A stretch of DNA of 64,000 nucleotides, taken from Gemmatimonadaceae bacterium. GTDB taxonomy: Bacteria; Gemmatimonadota; Gemmatimonadetes; Gemmatimonadales; Gemmatimonadaceae. Position 1 is the first letter of the stretch; every line of letters starts with the position of its first letter. The notes under the pieces were generated by a model. That model had not been told where the DNA came from and searched no databases. It saw nothing but the letters and a program-made list of their open reading frames with translations. Location of the stretch: assembly GCA_011525845.1 (NCBI GenBank), contig WYBP01000022.1, positions 124,001 through 188,000 of the forward strand, read 5' to 3'. Position numbers and translations under genes: made by a program. Below are positions 37,195 to 46,419 of the stretch, piece by piece.

Positions 37195-37974
37195 TCAGCG
37201 CCGGGTGATGGTCACGCGCGCGACCGGCACCTCGGCACCCATCGCCCCGAAGAACGTGGAGGGCGCGCGGGTCGTCGGCTTCTTCGGGTCGTTGTCGACG
37301 TCGGCCGCCCGGTAGGTCGTCCCCTCGTCGCCGCCCGAGTCATACGCGTAGAGGTCGAGCGTACGCGACGCCATCCAGTGGCCGTCCTTCATCAGATCGA
37401 CCGCCATCACCCCGGTGAACCAGTCGGGGCTCGGCGCGATCATCGCCACGAACGAGAGCAGGGGATGCTTCTCGTCCACCTTCACGGTCACGACGATCGA
37501 GTCGCGGAAGTCCTTCAGCGCGCCGGACTCGAAGACCGCCCCCGCCTTCCCGGCCGCCACCGCGGCCTTGAGCTCGGCATCGAGCGGCGAGTGCGCGCCC
37601 ATCTCCGAGAGCCGCTCCAGGCCCGGCGTCGGCTTCATCCCTTCCTTGAACAGCATGAACCCGTTCGCGTGGGTCGCGCCGATGATCCCGGAGAAGTGCG
37701 CGGAGCCAGAGGGATAGTCCTTGGGATGCCGCTCGGGTGTCCAGAGGCCCTTGACGACCAGCGTGTACTCCGCGCTGCCGGCGGTCTTCCCGTGCTCGGC
37801 ACCCATCATCCCCATCTCGGCGCCCATCTTGCCCTTGTCGGCGGCCTTGTCCTTGCCCTCCGGCATCTTCGCCTGCGCCGCGGCGGTGTCCGCAGCGATG
37901 CCCATCAGCAACGCGGTCGCGGCGGCCCGGATGGCCAGCGCCATGGTCCCGCGGCGGTTCGTCGTCCTGCTCAT
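37195..37974 (-). CDS. Secreted spondin-domain protein
   Basis: A 259-residue exported protein. After an N-terminal signal (MALAIRAAATALLMGIAADTAAAQ) there is a Met/His/Lys-rich stretch, KMGAEMGMMGAEHGK, then a spondin_N domain: YTLVVKGLWTPERHPKDYP, HFSGIIGATHANGFMLFKEG, APSPDWFTGVMAVDL and LDLYAYDSGGDEGTTY. Bacterial spondin domains are surface or periplasmic modules of unknown role, with a conserved divalent-metal site. The ATG at 37974 is used: GAGGAG lies 6 nt upstream, and the alternative ATG six bases earlier would sit on it. It is downstream of the ECF sigma/anti-sigma pair. Confidence 0.82.
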   Translation of the reverse strand: MSRTTNRRGTMALAIRAAATALLMGIAADTAAAQAKMPEGKDKAADKGKMGAEMGMMGAEHGKTAGSAEYTLVVKGLWTPERHPKDYPSGSAHFSGIIGATHANGFMLFKEGMKPTPGLERLSEMGAHSPLDAELKAAVAAGKAGAVFESGALKDFRDSIVVTVKVDEKHPLLSFVAMIAPSPDWFTGVMAVDLMKDGHWMASRTLDLYAYDSGGDEGTTYRAADVDNDPKKPTTRAPSTFFGAMGAEVPVARVTITRR

Positions 37975-38068
37975 CGTCATCTCCTCAGTCGGTGTGTTGG
38001 CCTGCCTGCGCGCGGCGATCGCCGCACCGACGTGGGGAATGCGATCCATCCCGGAATTGTTCCGGAGG

Positions 38069-38323
38069 TCAGGCCTCCGGATCGCGACCCCCGAGCGCGC
38101 CCCGCACCTTGTCCACCAGGCCGGGAGGGAGGTCGATGCGCCGGAGCTTCCCGCGCAGGTCGTCCAGGACGTGGCCCTCGAAGGCGAAGGCCTGCGCACA
38201 GTGCGCGCAGGTCTCGAGGTGCGCGGCCACGCTCGCCATCTCCTCGGCCGAGAGTTCCCGGTCGAGGAAGTCGTCGATGCGCGCGACCGCCTCGTCGCAG
38301 GTGAACGGCTTGCCAGGGTTCAT
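38069..38323 (-). CDS. Zinc-finger anti-sigma factor
   Basis: An 84-residue ZAS-type anti-sigma factor. The zinc motif H-x3-C-x2-C is seen in HLETCAHC near residue 35, preceded by the N-terminal cysteine in FTCDEAV. The C-terminal helix (DDLRGKLRRIDLPPGLVDKV) would wrap the sigma factor. ZAS proteins such as RsrA and ChrR release their sigma under thiol oxidation or singlet oxygen. It overlaps the ECF gene by 4 nt, as expected for a stoichiometric pair. Confidence 0.88.
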   Translation of the reverse strand: MNPGKPFTCDEAVARIDDFLDRELSAEEMASVAAHLETCAHCAQAFAFEGHVLDDLRGKLRRIDLPPGLVDKVRGALGGRDPEA

Positions 38324-38904
38324 TCCGTCACTCCTCCTCGCGAGTCCCCGACCAGGCCGCGGTCCACCGCGATCCGCCAGAGCTCCTGTTGCAGGATCCT
38401 GCGGGCCCGGTGGAGCCGGGACCGCACGGTGCCCAGGGGGGCCCCCACGATCAGCGCGATGTCCGCGTACTTCAGGTCCTCGATGAAGTAGAGGGCGGCC
38501 ACGACGCGGAACTCCTCCGGCAGGCGCTGCAGCGCCCCGTCGATGGCCTCCCGGTCGATGCGCGCCATCAGCGACCCCGCCGGGTCGGCCTCCTGCTGCA
38601 GGAGACCGAGCGACTCGGCGCCGTCATAGAGCTGCGGGTCGTCCACGTCCTCCACGGCCAGCTCGTCCACCCGCCGCTTGCGATGGCGGGCATAGAAGCA
38701 GTTCGTCAGGATCTGGAAGAACCAGCGTCGGAAGTTGGTGCCCGCCTGGAAGGTCGCGAAGCCCTTGCAGGCGGCGAGCGCGGCCTCCTGCACGAGGTCT
38801 TCCGCGTCCGGCCGGTCGCGCGTGAGGCGGAGCGCGTAGGCGTACGCGTGGTCGAGCACGGGCAGCAGGAGCGCCTCGATTCCCGGCGCGGTCTCCGCGG
38901 GCAT
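38320..38904 (-). CDS. ECF-type RNA polymerase sigma factor
   Basis: A 194-residue sigma-70 factor with only regions 2 and 4. Region 2: DHAYAYALRLTRDRPDAED with LVQEAALAACKGFATF, and the -10 recognition helix FRRWFFQILTNCFYARHR. Region 4: DGALQRLPEEFRVVAALYFI and the helix-turn-helix YADIALIVGAPLGTVRSRLHRAR. The partner ZAS anti-sigma overlaps by 4 nt downstream. The divergent DM13 and DUF417 genes and the downstream spondin gene are candidate regulon members. The ATG at 38904 matches family length. Confidence 0.93.
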   Translation of the reverse strand: MPAETAPGIEALLLPVLDHAYAYALRLTRDRPDAEDLVQEAALAACKGFATFQAGTNFRRWFFQILTNCFYARHRKRRVDELAVEDVDDPQLYDGAESLGLLQQEADPAGSLMARIDREAIDGALQRLPEEFRVVAALYFIEDLKYADIALIVGAPLGTVRSRLHRARRILQQELWRIAVDRGLVGDSRGGVTE

Positions 38905-39025
38905 GGCGGAATTCTGCCGCCGGTCCCGTCCCCCGGCAACGTCCGGCCGGGGCGGTGGAAGGATCCGCGGAGGCCCGGTCGGACGCGCCGGGAACCCTTC
39001 GTCACCGGCGAGCATTACGTGCGGC

Positions 39026-39505
39026 ATGACCAAGCGCACACTCCTCCTGGCGGCTGCCGTCCTCGCCGCCCCGATCGGCTGGTACCTCTTCCGGCCGGAG
39101 CTCCTCTTCATCGACAAGGCCGTGAGTGAAGCGGCCCCGGTCGCCGACCCGGCGGCCATGGATACCATCACCACCCTCGCCACCGGCGAGTTCCGCAGTG
39201 GCGCGCACGAGACCGCGGGCCGCGCGACGATCCTCCGGCAGCCCGATGGCCGGATCGTCCTGCGCCTCACGGGATTCTCCACGTCCAACGGGCCCGACGT
39301 GCGGGTCTATCTCGTGGCGGCGCGAGACGTGACCGACTCCACGTCGCCGAAGACGGCGGGGTTCGTCGACCTCGGTGCGCTCAAGGGGAACCTCGGCGAC
39401 CAGAACTACGAGATCCCTGCTGGCGTCGACCTGGCGCGACATCGTGCCGTCACGATCTGGTGCCGACGCTTCGCGGTGAACTTCGGTGCCGCGCCGTTGG
39501 CCTGA
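39026..39505 (+). CDS. DM13-domain exported protein
   Basis: A 159-residue protein with an N-terminal membrane anchor or signal (LLLAAAVLAAPIGWYLF) and one DM13 domain: TGEFRSGAHETAGRATIL, VLRLTGFSTSNGPDVRVYL and YEIPAGVDLARHRAVTIWC, with the conserved tryptophan-cysteine near the end. DM13 is predicted to bind a redox cofactor through that cysteine. The gene diverges from the ECF sigma factor (121-nt intergenic space) and precedes a DUF417 gene. Confidence 0.82.
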   Translation: MTKRTLLLAAAVLAAPIGWYLFRPELLFIDKAVSEAAPVADPAAMDTITTLATGEFRSGAHETAGRATILRQPDGRIVLRLTGFSTSNGPDVRVYLVAARDVTDSTSPKTAGFVDLGALKGNLGDQNYEIPAGVDLARHRAVTIWCRRFAVNFGAAPLA

Positions 39506-39568
39506 CGGCGCCCGGCTCATGCCGGACGCCGATCGAACATCACCGACCGTTGCATGGAGGTACGACTC

Positions 39569-40084
39569 GTGACCGCGATGGAACCGACCCATGACGCCCG
39601 GCCGACCGGGGGTGCGACGACGCGCGCCGAACGGATCGCGTCCGGCGCAGCGGCGGCGCTGCTCCGCTACGGGCTGGTGCTGCTGATCCTCTGGATCGGG
39701 GTGTTCAAGTTCACGCCCACCGAGGCGCGGGCGATCGAGCCGCTGCTGGCGAACAGCCCGTTGCTGGCGTGGCTCCTGACCGTCGCCGGGGTGGACGGCG
39801 CGAGCAGGGTCATCGGGGCGGCCGAGATCGTGATCGCGGGCCTGCTCGCGGTGCGTCCGTGGTACCCGCGGCTCTCGCTGGCCGGCAGCGCCGGGGCGAT
39901 CGGGATGTTCCTCACGACGCTGAGCTTCCTCGTGACGACTCCGGGCTCGTGGCGGGTGGTCGACGGCCTGCTCGTGCCGGCCGGGGGCGGATTCTTCATC
40001 CTCAAGGACCTCGTTCTCCTCGGGGCCGCCTTCTGGTCGGCGGCCGAGGTGACCGGATCGCTGCGCCAGCGCCCGACCGCGTGA
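39569..40084 (+). CDS. DUF417 (YkgB/RclC-like) inner-membrane protein
   Basis: A 171-residue membrane protein with four helices. Family features: LLRYGLVLLILWIGVFKFTP, EARAIEPLLANSPLLAWL, an amphipathic VIGAAEIVIAGLLAV and SLAGSAGAIGMFLTTLSFLVTTP. In E. coli the DUF417 protein RclC belongs to the reactive-chlorine response; the same role is not proven here. The GTG at 39569 is chosen because GGAGGT lies 7 nt upstream; an ATG 15 nt earlier overlaps that site. The neighbouring ECF/ZAS pair could give thiol-oxidation control. Confidence 0.8.
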   Translation: MTAMEPTHDARPTGGATTRAERIASGAAAALLRYGLVLLILWIGVFKFTPTEARAIEPLLANSPLLAWLLTVAGVDGASRVIGAAEIVIAGLLAVRPWYPRLSLAGSAGAIGMFLTTLSFLVTTPGSWRVVDGLLVPAGGGFFILKDLVLLGAAFWSAAEVTGSLRQRPTA

Positions 40085-40091
40085 GGGGCGG

Positions 40092-41225
40092 CTAGGCGCG
40101 CGTCGCCAGCACGGACGCCTTCCGCTCCAGCACCGTCCGCAGCGACTTCCAGCTCTCGACGAACTTCCGCACCCCCTCCTGCTCGAGCTCGGTGGCGACC
40201 TCCTCGAGCGAGATGCCCAGCCCCTCGAGCGCCGCGACCGTCCGGTGCGCCTCCGCGATGGCGCGCGCGTCGAGCCGCACCTTGGGGTCCCCCTTCTCCC
40301 GGTACGCCTCGAGCGTCTCCGGTGGGAGGGTGTTCACCGTCTCGGGGGCGATCAACGCCTCGCAGTACTCGAGCGGGTCGCGCGCGGGGTCCTTCACGCT
40401 GGTCGACGCCCAGAGCGGCCGCTGCGCGCGGGCGCCGGCGGCGGCGTAGGAGGCCCAGACGGGCCCGGCGAGCATCGCGAGGTAGGCCTCGTAGGCGAGG
40501 GCGGCGTTGGCGATCGCGGCCTTGCCGCGCAGGGTCTTCGCCTCCGGCGTGCCGATCGCGTCGAGCTTCGCGTCCACCAGCGTGTCCACGCGGCTCACGA
40601 AGAAGCTCGCCACGGAGCCGAGCCAGTCGAGCGGCAGCCCCGACACGCGGCGCGCCCCGAGCGCGCCGAGATACGCGTCGCTCACCTCGCGGTAGCGCTG
40701 CACGGAGAAGAGGAGGGTGACGTTCACGTGGATGCCGAGCGTGAGGCACTGCTCCACGGCGGCGAGTCCGGCCTTGGTGCCCGGGATCTTCACCATCAGG
40801 TTCTTGCGTCCCACCGCCTCCCAGAGGTGCCGCGCGTGGCGCACCGTGCTCGCGGCGTCGTGCGCGAGCAGGGGTGAGACCTCCAGCGAGACGAAGCCGT
40901 GCTGCCCCATCGACGACTGGTAGAGCTCGGCGAAGACGTCGCACGCCTCCTGCACCTCGGCCACCATCAGGCGCTCGAGGATCTCGTCCACCGCGAACCC
41001 CGCCTCCGCGAGCGCGATGATGTCCGCGTCGTAGATGCTCCCGCTCGCGATCGACTTCTCGAAGATCGTGGGGTTCGTGGTGAGCCCGCGCACGCCGTCC
41101 TCCTCCGCCATCCGGTGGAGGCGCTTGGAGCGGATCAGGTCGCGCGTGGTGAAGTCGAGCCAGGGGCTCTGGCCCAGGTCACCGAGGGTGAGCAGGGGGT
41201 TCCGGCGGTCGGGGCGGCGGCTCAT
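40092..41225 (-). CDS. tal: Transaldolase (second copy)
   Basis: A 377-residue transaldolase of the same long type as the operon copy: QSPWLDFTTRDLIRS, LTTNPTIFEKSIASG, HGFVSLEVSPLLAHD, the lysine in NLMVKIPGTKAG, and QRPLWASTSVKDPARD with IAPETVNTLPP. It is clearly diverged from the copy at 27.8 kb, so an old duplication or separate acquisition is likely. GAGGAG precedes the ATG by 5 nt. It stands alone on the minus strand, divergent from the SRP RNA gene. Confidence 0.93.
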   Translation of the reverse strand: MSRRPDRRNPLLTLGDLGQSPWLDFTTRDLIRSKRLHRMAEEDGVRGLTTNPTIFEKSIASGSIYDADIIALAEAGFAVDEILERLMVAEVQEACDVFAELYQSSMGQHGFVSLEVSPLLAHDAASTVRHARHLWEAVGRKNLMVKIPGTKAGLAAVEQCLTLGIHVNVTLLFSVQRYREVSDAYLGALGARRVSGLPLDWLGSVASFFVSRVDTLVDAKLDAIGTPEAKTLRGKAAIANAALAYEAYLAMLAGPVWASYAAAGARAQRPLWASTSVKDPARDPLEYCEALIAPETVNTLPPETLEAYREKGDPKVRLDARAIAEAHRTVAALEGLGISLEEVATELEQEGVRKFVESWKSLRTVLERKASVLATRA

Positions 41226-41319
41226 CGGGACTCCTCGCGTGGGGCGGGAAGGGCGGACTCTCGAACAATAACCAGGAAGGAGTTGCAGGAAATGTGCCGC
41301 CCGTCACCCGACGCACGGA

Positions 41320-41348
41320 TTGATGTGCCTCGCGGAACCGACTATCCT
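41320..41348 (+). promoter_or_regulatory. Sigma-70 promoter of the SRP RNA gene
   Basis: TTGATG (41320-41325) and TATCCT (41343-41348) are separated by exactly 17 nt. Transcription would begin near 41354, exactly where the terminal stem of the SRP RNA begins. Each hexamer is 4 of 6 to consensus. Confidence 0.6.
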
Positions 41349-41353
41349 TCCAG

Positions 41354-41452
41354 TGTTCCAGGTCCCGGAGGGCTTCGGCCCGCCAACTCCGCCAGGGCCG
41401 AAAGGCAGCAACGGTACGTGGTGTCCATCGTCGCTCCGTCAGGCCTGGAACA
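41354..41452 (+). ncRNA. ffs: Bacterial small SRP RNA (4.5S type)
   Basis: This is the RNA core of the signal recognition particle, binding Ffh to target membrane proteins. The ends pair: TGTTCCAGG (41354-41362) with CCTGGAACA (41444-41452). The conserved Ffh-binding domain is present as CCAGGGCCGAAAGGCAGCA (41392-41410), with a GAAA tetraloop and the AGCA asymmetric-loop strand. At 99 nt it fits the small bacterial form lacking an Alu domain. It lies 82 nt before dnaX, a common neighbour in bacteria. Confidence 0.88.
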
Positions 41453-41533
41453 TTCGCGCGGGAGAGCAGCCGGCCACGGCGCTCCCCGCGCGATGCATTT
41501 CCGGCCACGCGCCGCCGCGGCTAGCTTTCGGGC

Positions 41534-43258
41534 ATGTCCCTCGCGCTCGCCCGGAAGTACCGTCCGCGCCGCTTCGCCGACGTCGCCGTCCAGTCGCACG
41601 TGGCGAACACCCTGCGGAACGCGATCGCCGGCGACCGGCTCGGCCACGCCTACCTCTTCTGCGGCCCCCGGGGCACCGGCAAGACCACGCTCGCGCGCGT
41701 GCTCGCCATGGCGCTCAACTGCGAGCAGCGCCGCGAGGACCGCGAACCCTGCGGCACCTGCCCCTCCTGCGAGCGGATCTGGAGCGGCGGCGCCTCCCTC
41801 GACGTGGTGGAGATCGACGCGGCGTCCAACCGCGGCGTGGACGACGCCCGCGACCTGCGCGAGCGCGCGATGTACGCCCCCTCCGGCGCGGACCGCTACA
41901 AGGTCTACATCGTGGACGAGGCGCACATGCTCACGCGCGAGGCGTGGAACGCCCTCCTGAAGATCCTCGAGGAGCCGCCGCCGCGCGTGGTCTTCGTCTT
42001 CGCCACCACGGAACCGCAGAAGATCCAGCAGGCCGCGGCGCCCGTGCTCTCCCGGATGCAGCGCTTCGACCTCAAGCGCATCGGCCCCGCCGACGTCCGC
42101 GACCGGCTCGCCGTGGTCCTCAAGGCCGAGGGGCTCACCGCCAAGGCGGACGCGCTCGGCATGCTCGCGCGCGCCGCCGACGGCTCCATGCGCGACGCGC
42201 TCTCCCTCACCGACCAGGTGCTCTCGCTCGGCGGCGGCGACCTCACGGCCGAGCGCGTGCGCGAGGCGCTCGGGCTGGTGCACGAGGACGAGCACCTCGC
42301 GCTCCTCGACCTCGTCTCGGAGCGGCGGGCGGCGGATGTCTTCACGGTGGTCGGCCGGCTCGCGGACCATGGCGTGGACTTCGGCGTGCTGCTCGCGGAT
42401 TTCGCCGAGCTCCTGCGCGCGCAGCTCGCCGTGGTGCTCGGCGGCTCGCTGCCGGACATCTCGGAACGACTGCAGGAGGAGCTGCCGAAGCGCGCCGACC
42501 GCTTCTCCGCGGGCGACCTGCTCCGCATGCTCAACCTCGTGGTGGAGGTGGAGCCGCACCTCCGGCGGAGCGGACAGCAGCAGCTCCTCTTCGAGACGCT
42601 GCTCGTGCGCTTCGCGCTGCTCGACCGCACGCTCGACCTCGAGGCGGTGCTGCGCGACGTGGGTGGGGGATCGGCGGGTGGGGCGTCGAGCGGTGCCTCG
42701 AGCGGCGGCGCGGCCCGCGGTGCGAGTCGCACGCCGCCTACCGTCCGGGAGAGCTCACCGCCCGCGCGGTCCCCGGCCCCGGCGCGCGCCGAGTCTCCCC
42801 CCGCACCCCCGCGCCGCGCCGCCGCGCCCCCCGAGGTGGCCGACGCGCCCGCGCCGCGGCGCGAGCTCCTGGCGCTCGACATCAACCGGCTGGCCGAGTA
42901 CTGGGACGAGGTCGTGGACCGCGTGAACGCGGACAACCGCGCGCTCCTCCTCTCGTCCACCCTCGCGCACGCCACGCCCTCCGCCGTGACCGCCTCGGGC
43001 ACGGTGACGCTCACGGTGAGTTCGGACGCGCACGCGGAGTTGATCGCCGGGGGCGAGGCGACCGTGCTCGCCGCACTCCGCCACCGCTTCACGGGGGTGC
43101 AGAAGCTCGTGGTGCGCGTGGTGACGCCCGAGGGGGAGCAGGTGCCGCGGCGGCTGAACGAGTCGGCCGTGAAGGCGGACCGGATCGCGACGCTGCGCAA
43201 GCAGTCGCCCCTCCTCGACGCCGCGGTGGACGCGCTCGATCTCGAACTGCTCGAATAG
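41534..43258 (+). CDS. dnaX: DNA polymerase III subunits gamma/tau
   Basis: A 574-residue clamp-loader ATPase. The N-terminal AAA+ module shows RKYRPRRFADVAVQSHV, Walker A CGPRGTGKTTLARVL, a four-cysteine zinc module (C..CGTCPSC), IVDEAHMLTREAWNALLK (Walker B) and FATTEPQKI (sensor 1). Residues about 375-450 form a Gly/Ala/Ser/Pro linker. A C-terminal domain of about 120 residues, KH-like (LALDINRLAEYWDEVVDRV), replaces the E. coli tau tail. No A-rich slippage site is evident, so a frameshifted gamma form is not predicted. ybaB and recR follow. Confidence 0.95.
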   Translation: MSLALARKYRPRRFADVAVQSHVANTLRNAIAGDRLGHAYLFCGPRGTGKTTLARVLAMALNCEQRREDREPCGTCPSCERIWSGGASLDVVEIDAASNRGVDDARDLRERAMYAPSGADRYKVYIVDEAHMLTREAWNALLKILEEPPPRVVFVFATTEPQKIQQAAAPVLSRMQRFDLKRIGPADVRDRLAVVLKAEGLTAKADALGMLARAADGSMRDALSLTDQVLSLGGGDLTAERVREALGLVHEDEHLALLDLVSERRAADVFTVVGRLADHGVDFGVLLADFAELLRAQLAVVLGGSLPDISERLQEELPKRADRFSAGDLLRMLNLVVEVEPHLRRSGQQQLLFETLLVRFALLDRTLDLEAVLRDVGGGSAGGASSGASSGGAARGASRTPPTVRESSPPARSPAPARAESPPAPPRRAAAPPEVADAPAPRRELLALDINRLAEYWDEVVDRVNADNRALLLSSTLAHATPSAVTASGTVTLTVSSDAHAELIAGGEATVLAALRHRFTGVQKLVVRVVTPEGEQVPRRLNESAVKADRIATLRKQSPLLDAAVDALDLELLE

Positions 43259-43345
43259 CGGCCCCGGCGGTGAGTCCGCGGGTTGCCCGAGGGCGCGCGC
43301 GAGACCTAACTTCTTCTCTCAGAGCAACTTCGCCTACGTGGTGCG

Positions 43346-43672
43346 ATGACCGATTTCCTCAAGATGATGCAGCAGGCCCAGCAGATGACGGGCAAGCTCC
43401 AGGAGGTGCAGGAGGCGCTCGGACGGATGTCCGTCACGGGTGTCGCCGCCGCCGGGCTCGTCACCGTGGAGGCGGACGGGAAGGGGACGGTCAAGCGGGT
43501 CTCGATCGACCCCTCCGTCGTGAACCCCGCGGACGTGGAGATGCTCGAGGATCTCGTGGCCGTGGCGGTGCAGGAGGCGCAGAAGAAGGCGCGCGAGCTC
43601 TCCGAGCAGGAGATGAAGAGGGTGGCCGGCGGCCTGGGCCTCGGCGGTCTCCCGTTCAAGCTCCCGTTCTAG
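43346..43672 (+). CDS. ybaB: YbaB/EbfC nucleoid-associated protein
   Basis: A 108-residue DNA-binding protein. The N-terminal helix MTDFLKMMQQAQQMTGKLQ is the family signature, followed by the central strand block VTVEADGKGTVKRVSIDPS and the long C-terminal helix (VQEAQKKARELSEQEMK). YbaB dimers bind DNA and may link RecR-dependent repair to the nucleoid. It sits between dnaX and recR, the classic arrangement. Confidence 0.93.
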   Translation: MTDFLKMMQQAQQMTGKLQEVQEALGRMSVTGVAAAGLVTVEADGKGTVKRVSIDPSVVNPADVEMLEDLVAVAVQEAQKKARELSEQEMKRVAGGLGLGGLPFKLPF

Positions 43673-43677
43673 GGACC

Positions 43678-44265
43678 GTGTCGGCGATCGACGACCTCGT
43701 GACGGAGCTCTCCCGACTCCCGACCATCGGGCGGAAGTCGGCGCTGCGGCTCACCTACCACCTGCTCCGGCAGCCGGAGGAGCAGGGGCGGCGGATCGCG
43801 GCGGCCCTGGTGGCGCTGGCGGAGAAGGTCCGGCCCTGCGCCGAGTGCTTCAACTTCGCGGAGGCGGAGCGGTGCGCGTTCTGCACCGATCCGCGGCGGG
43901 ACCGCAGCGTGGTCTGCGTGGTGGAGGAGGCGTCGGACATCCCGGCGATCGAGCGGACGGGGGAGTATCGCGGGCTCTACCACGTGCTGGGCGGGCGCCT
44001 CGCGCCGCTCGACGGCGTGGGGCCCTCGGACCTCACGGTGGCCGCGCTGGTGACCCGCGTCACCGCGGGCGGGATGCGCGAGGTGATCGTGGCCACGAAT
44101 CCCAAGCTCGAAGGGGAGGCGACCGCGTTGTATCTTCAGGAGCAGTTGCGGCCCAGCGGGGTGACGGTCAGCCGGCTCGCGCGCGGTCTCCCGGTGGGCG
44201 GGGACCTCGAGTACGCCGACGGCGTCACGATCGTGCAGGCGCTGGCGGCGCGGCGGGCGATGTGA
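43678..44265 (+). CDS. recR: Recombination mediator protein RecR
   Basis: A 195-residue RecFOR-pathway protein that loads RecA on gapped DNA. The N-terminal helix-hairpin-helix ([20 protein letters not shown]), the four-cysteine zinc finger ([16 protein letters not shown]), the Toprim block ([20 protein letters not shown]) and the C-terminal Walker-B-like [15 protein letters not shown] are all intact. The GTG at 43678, 5 nt after ybaB, gives the normal length. Its stop overlaps the next start (GTGA). Confidence 0.95.
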   Translation: MSAIDDLVTELSRLPTIGRKSALRLTYHLLRQPEEQGRRIAAALVALAEKVRPCAECFNFAEAERCAFCTDPRRDRSVVCVVEEASDIPAIERTGEYRGLYHVLGGRLAPLDGVGPSDLTVAALVTRVTAGGMREVIVATNPKLEGEATALYLQEQLRPSGVTVSRLARGLPVGGDLEYADGVTIVQALAARRAM

Positions 44266-44531
44266 ACCGGCGCGCCCTCTGGTTCGGCGTGGCGGCGGTC
44301 GGCGGGTTCCTCGCCGGCCTCTGGTGGTGGACGCGGGAGCAGGAGGAGCACCGGCGGGCGCTCTTCAGCCCGCGGCCGATGCGCCGCCTGGCGGCGCTCG
44401 GGTGGATCAGCGGGCAGCCGACCGTGGAGTCGGTGATGATGTTGCGCGAGTATCTCAGCTGGGAGAGCAATCCGGTGCTGCGCCGTCGGGCGCGGCGGTT
44501 GCTCACACGTTTCGAGGACGCCCTCGCATAG
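44262..44531 (+). CDS. Small membrane-anchored protein of unknown function
   Basis: An 89-residue protein with one N-terminal helix ([20 protein letters not shown]) followed by a charged cytoplasmic region containing [21 protein letters not shown] do not recognise the family. The GTG start overlaps the recR stop by 4 nt and mglB follows 9 nt later, so it is translated within the recR-mgl unit. A helper role for MglB/MglA at the membrane is possible but speculative. Confidence 0.6.
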   Translation: MNRRALWFGVAAVGGFLAGLWWWTREQEEHRRALFSPRPMRRLAALGWISGQPTVESVMMLREYLSWESNPVLRRRARRLLTRFEDALA

Positions 44532-44540
44532 GACGGGAGC

Positions 44541-45026
44541 ATGGCGGTCGGTTCGGCAAGCTGGTCCTTCACGGAAGAAGACTTCAACGCCATCACGGCG
44601 ACCCTGCAGCGGTTCCTCGGGGAGACCAACGCGCGCTGCGCGCTCCTCGTAGATCGTTCGGGGCAGCTCATCGCGACCGTCGGGGAGCAGCCCACCTTCG
44701 ACCCGACCGCGTTCGCCACGCTCACCGCGGCCGACTTCTCGGCCAACGACCAGCTCGCCAAGCTCATCGGCGAGTCGGACTTCAACTCGCTCTTCCACCA
44801 GGGCGAGAAGGAGTCGATGTACCTCGCCGACATCGCCCGACGGGTCATCCTCGTGGCGCTGTTCGACAACCGGACCACCCTCGGCCTCGTCCGACTCAAG
44901 ATCAAGGACACCGTGCTCGAACTCACCAAGCTCTTCCACGACGTCTTCACGCGCGGCAAGTCGGCTGCGTCCAAGCCCGGGCTCCTCTCCGGCGCGGACG
45001 ACGAGATCGACCAGCTGTTCGGGTAA
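44541..45026 (+). CDS. mglB: Roadblock/LC7-domain protein (MglB)
   Basis: A 161-residue protein of the roadblock/LC7 fold. The core runs from [16 protein letters not shown] through [18 protein letters not shown] to [20 protein letters not shown]. MglB is a homodimeric activator of the small GTPase MglA, together setting cell polarity or localising motility machinery in Myxococcus and Thermus. Here it directly precedes mglA by 11 nt. The C-terminal tail of about 20 residues ([10 protein letters not shown]-like) is acidic. Confidence 0.9.
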   Translation: MAVGSASWSFTEEDFNAITATLQRFLGETNARCALLVDRSGQLIATVGEQPTFDPTAFATLTAADFSANDQLAKLIGESDFNSLFHQGEKESMYLADIARRVILVALFDNRTTLGLVRLKIKDTVLELTKLFHDVFTRGKSAASKPGLLSGADDEIDQLFG

Positions 45027-45037
45027 GGAGAACAGCC

Positions 45038-45715
<678 letters not shown>

Positions 45716-45725
45716 TGGCGGGCGC

Positions 45726-46412
45726 GTGAACCTCCCGAACTCGATCTCCGCCGCGCGGATCGCCGCCGCCCCCCTCCTGGCGGTGCTCCCGTTCATCCCG
45801 TCGGTCGCCTGGCGGGCGTTCGCGTTCGTGCTCTACCTCGTCACCGCGATGTCCGACCGATGGGACGGGCAGATCGCGCGCAGCCGCGGCCTCATCACCG
45901 ACCTCGGCAAGGTCCTCGATCCCCTCGCGGACAAGCTCCTCCTCCTCGGGACCTTCGTCCCGATGTTCCTCCTGCAGGGGCACGCGGAGGACCCGCTCCT
46001 CCGCCTCCTCCCGGAGGTCGCGGAGCGCTCGGCCTATCCGTTCATCTCGTGGGGCGTGGGCGCCTTCTGGTTCCCCTGGTGGGTGCTGGCGCTCATCCTC
46101 GGCCGCGAGGTGTTCATGACCTGGTTCCGCACCTTCGCGCAGCGCCGGGGCACGGTCATCGCCGCGCAGCGCCTCGGGAAGTGGAAGGCCGGGTTCCAGT
46201 ACACCTGGATGGGGGCCGCGTACGCCTGGTTCGTGCTCAAGCTCCTCTTCGACCAGCAGCGCTGGCACGGCCCGCTGCCGACCTTCGTCGCCCAGCTCCT
46301 CGGCGCGATCGGGATCGTGACGATGGCGGTCGCGTTCGTGCTGACCCTGGTCTCGCTCGGGGACTACCTCGTGCGGCACCGCGCGGTGTTCGGCGCGCCC
46401 CCCGTCCGCTAG
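45726..46412 (+). CDS. pgsA: CDP-alcohol phosphatidyltransferase (phosphatidylglycerophosphate synthase-like)
   Basis: A 228-residue membrane enzyme. The catalytic pattern D-x2-D-G-x2-A-R-x8-G-x3-D-x3-D is complete in SDRWDGQIARSRG followed by TDLGKVLDPLADK. It opens with LPNSISAARIAAAPLLAVL, typical of PgsA, and has about five helices. PgsA joins glycerol-3-phosphate to CDP-diacylglycerol for phosphatidylglycerol. A longer hydrophobic segment (about residues 95-135) is inserted compared with E. coli. The start is GTG, 10 nt after mglA. Confidence 0.88.
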   Translation: MNLPNSISAARIAAAPLLAVLPFIPSVAWRAFAFVLYLVTAMSDRWDGQIARSRGLITDLGKVLDPLADKLLLLGTFVPMFLLQGHAEDPLLRLLPEVAERSAYPFISWGVGAFWFPWWVLALILGREVFMTWFRTFAQRRGTVIAAQRLGKWKAGFQYTWMGAAYAWFVLKLLFDQQRWHGPLPTFVAQLLGAIGIVTMAVAFVLTLVSLGDYLVRHRAVFGAPPVR

Positions 46413-46419
46413 CACGCCG

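Noticed and set aside
42660-42850. Low-complexity Gly/Ala/Ser/Pro segment in dnaX as a frameshift or insertion
   Set aside because: Frame and flanking domains are intact; this is the usual flexible linker between the clamp-loader core and the C-terminal domain.
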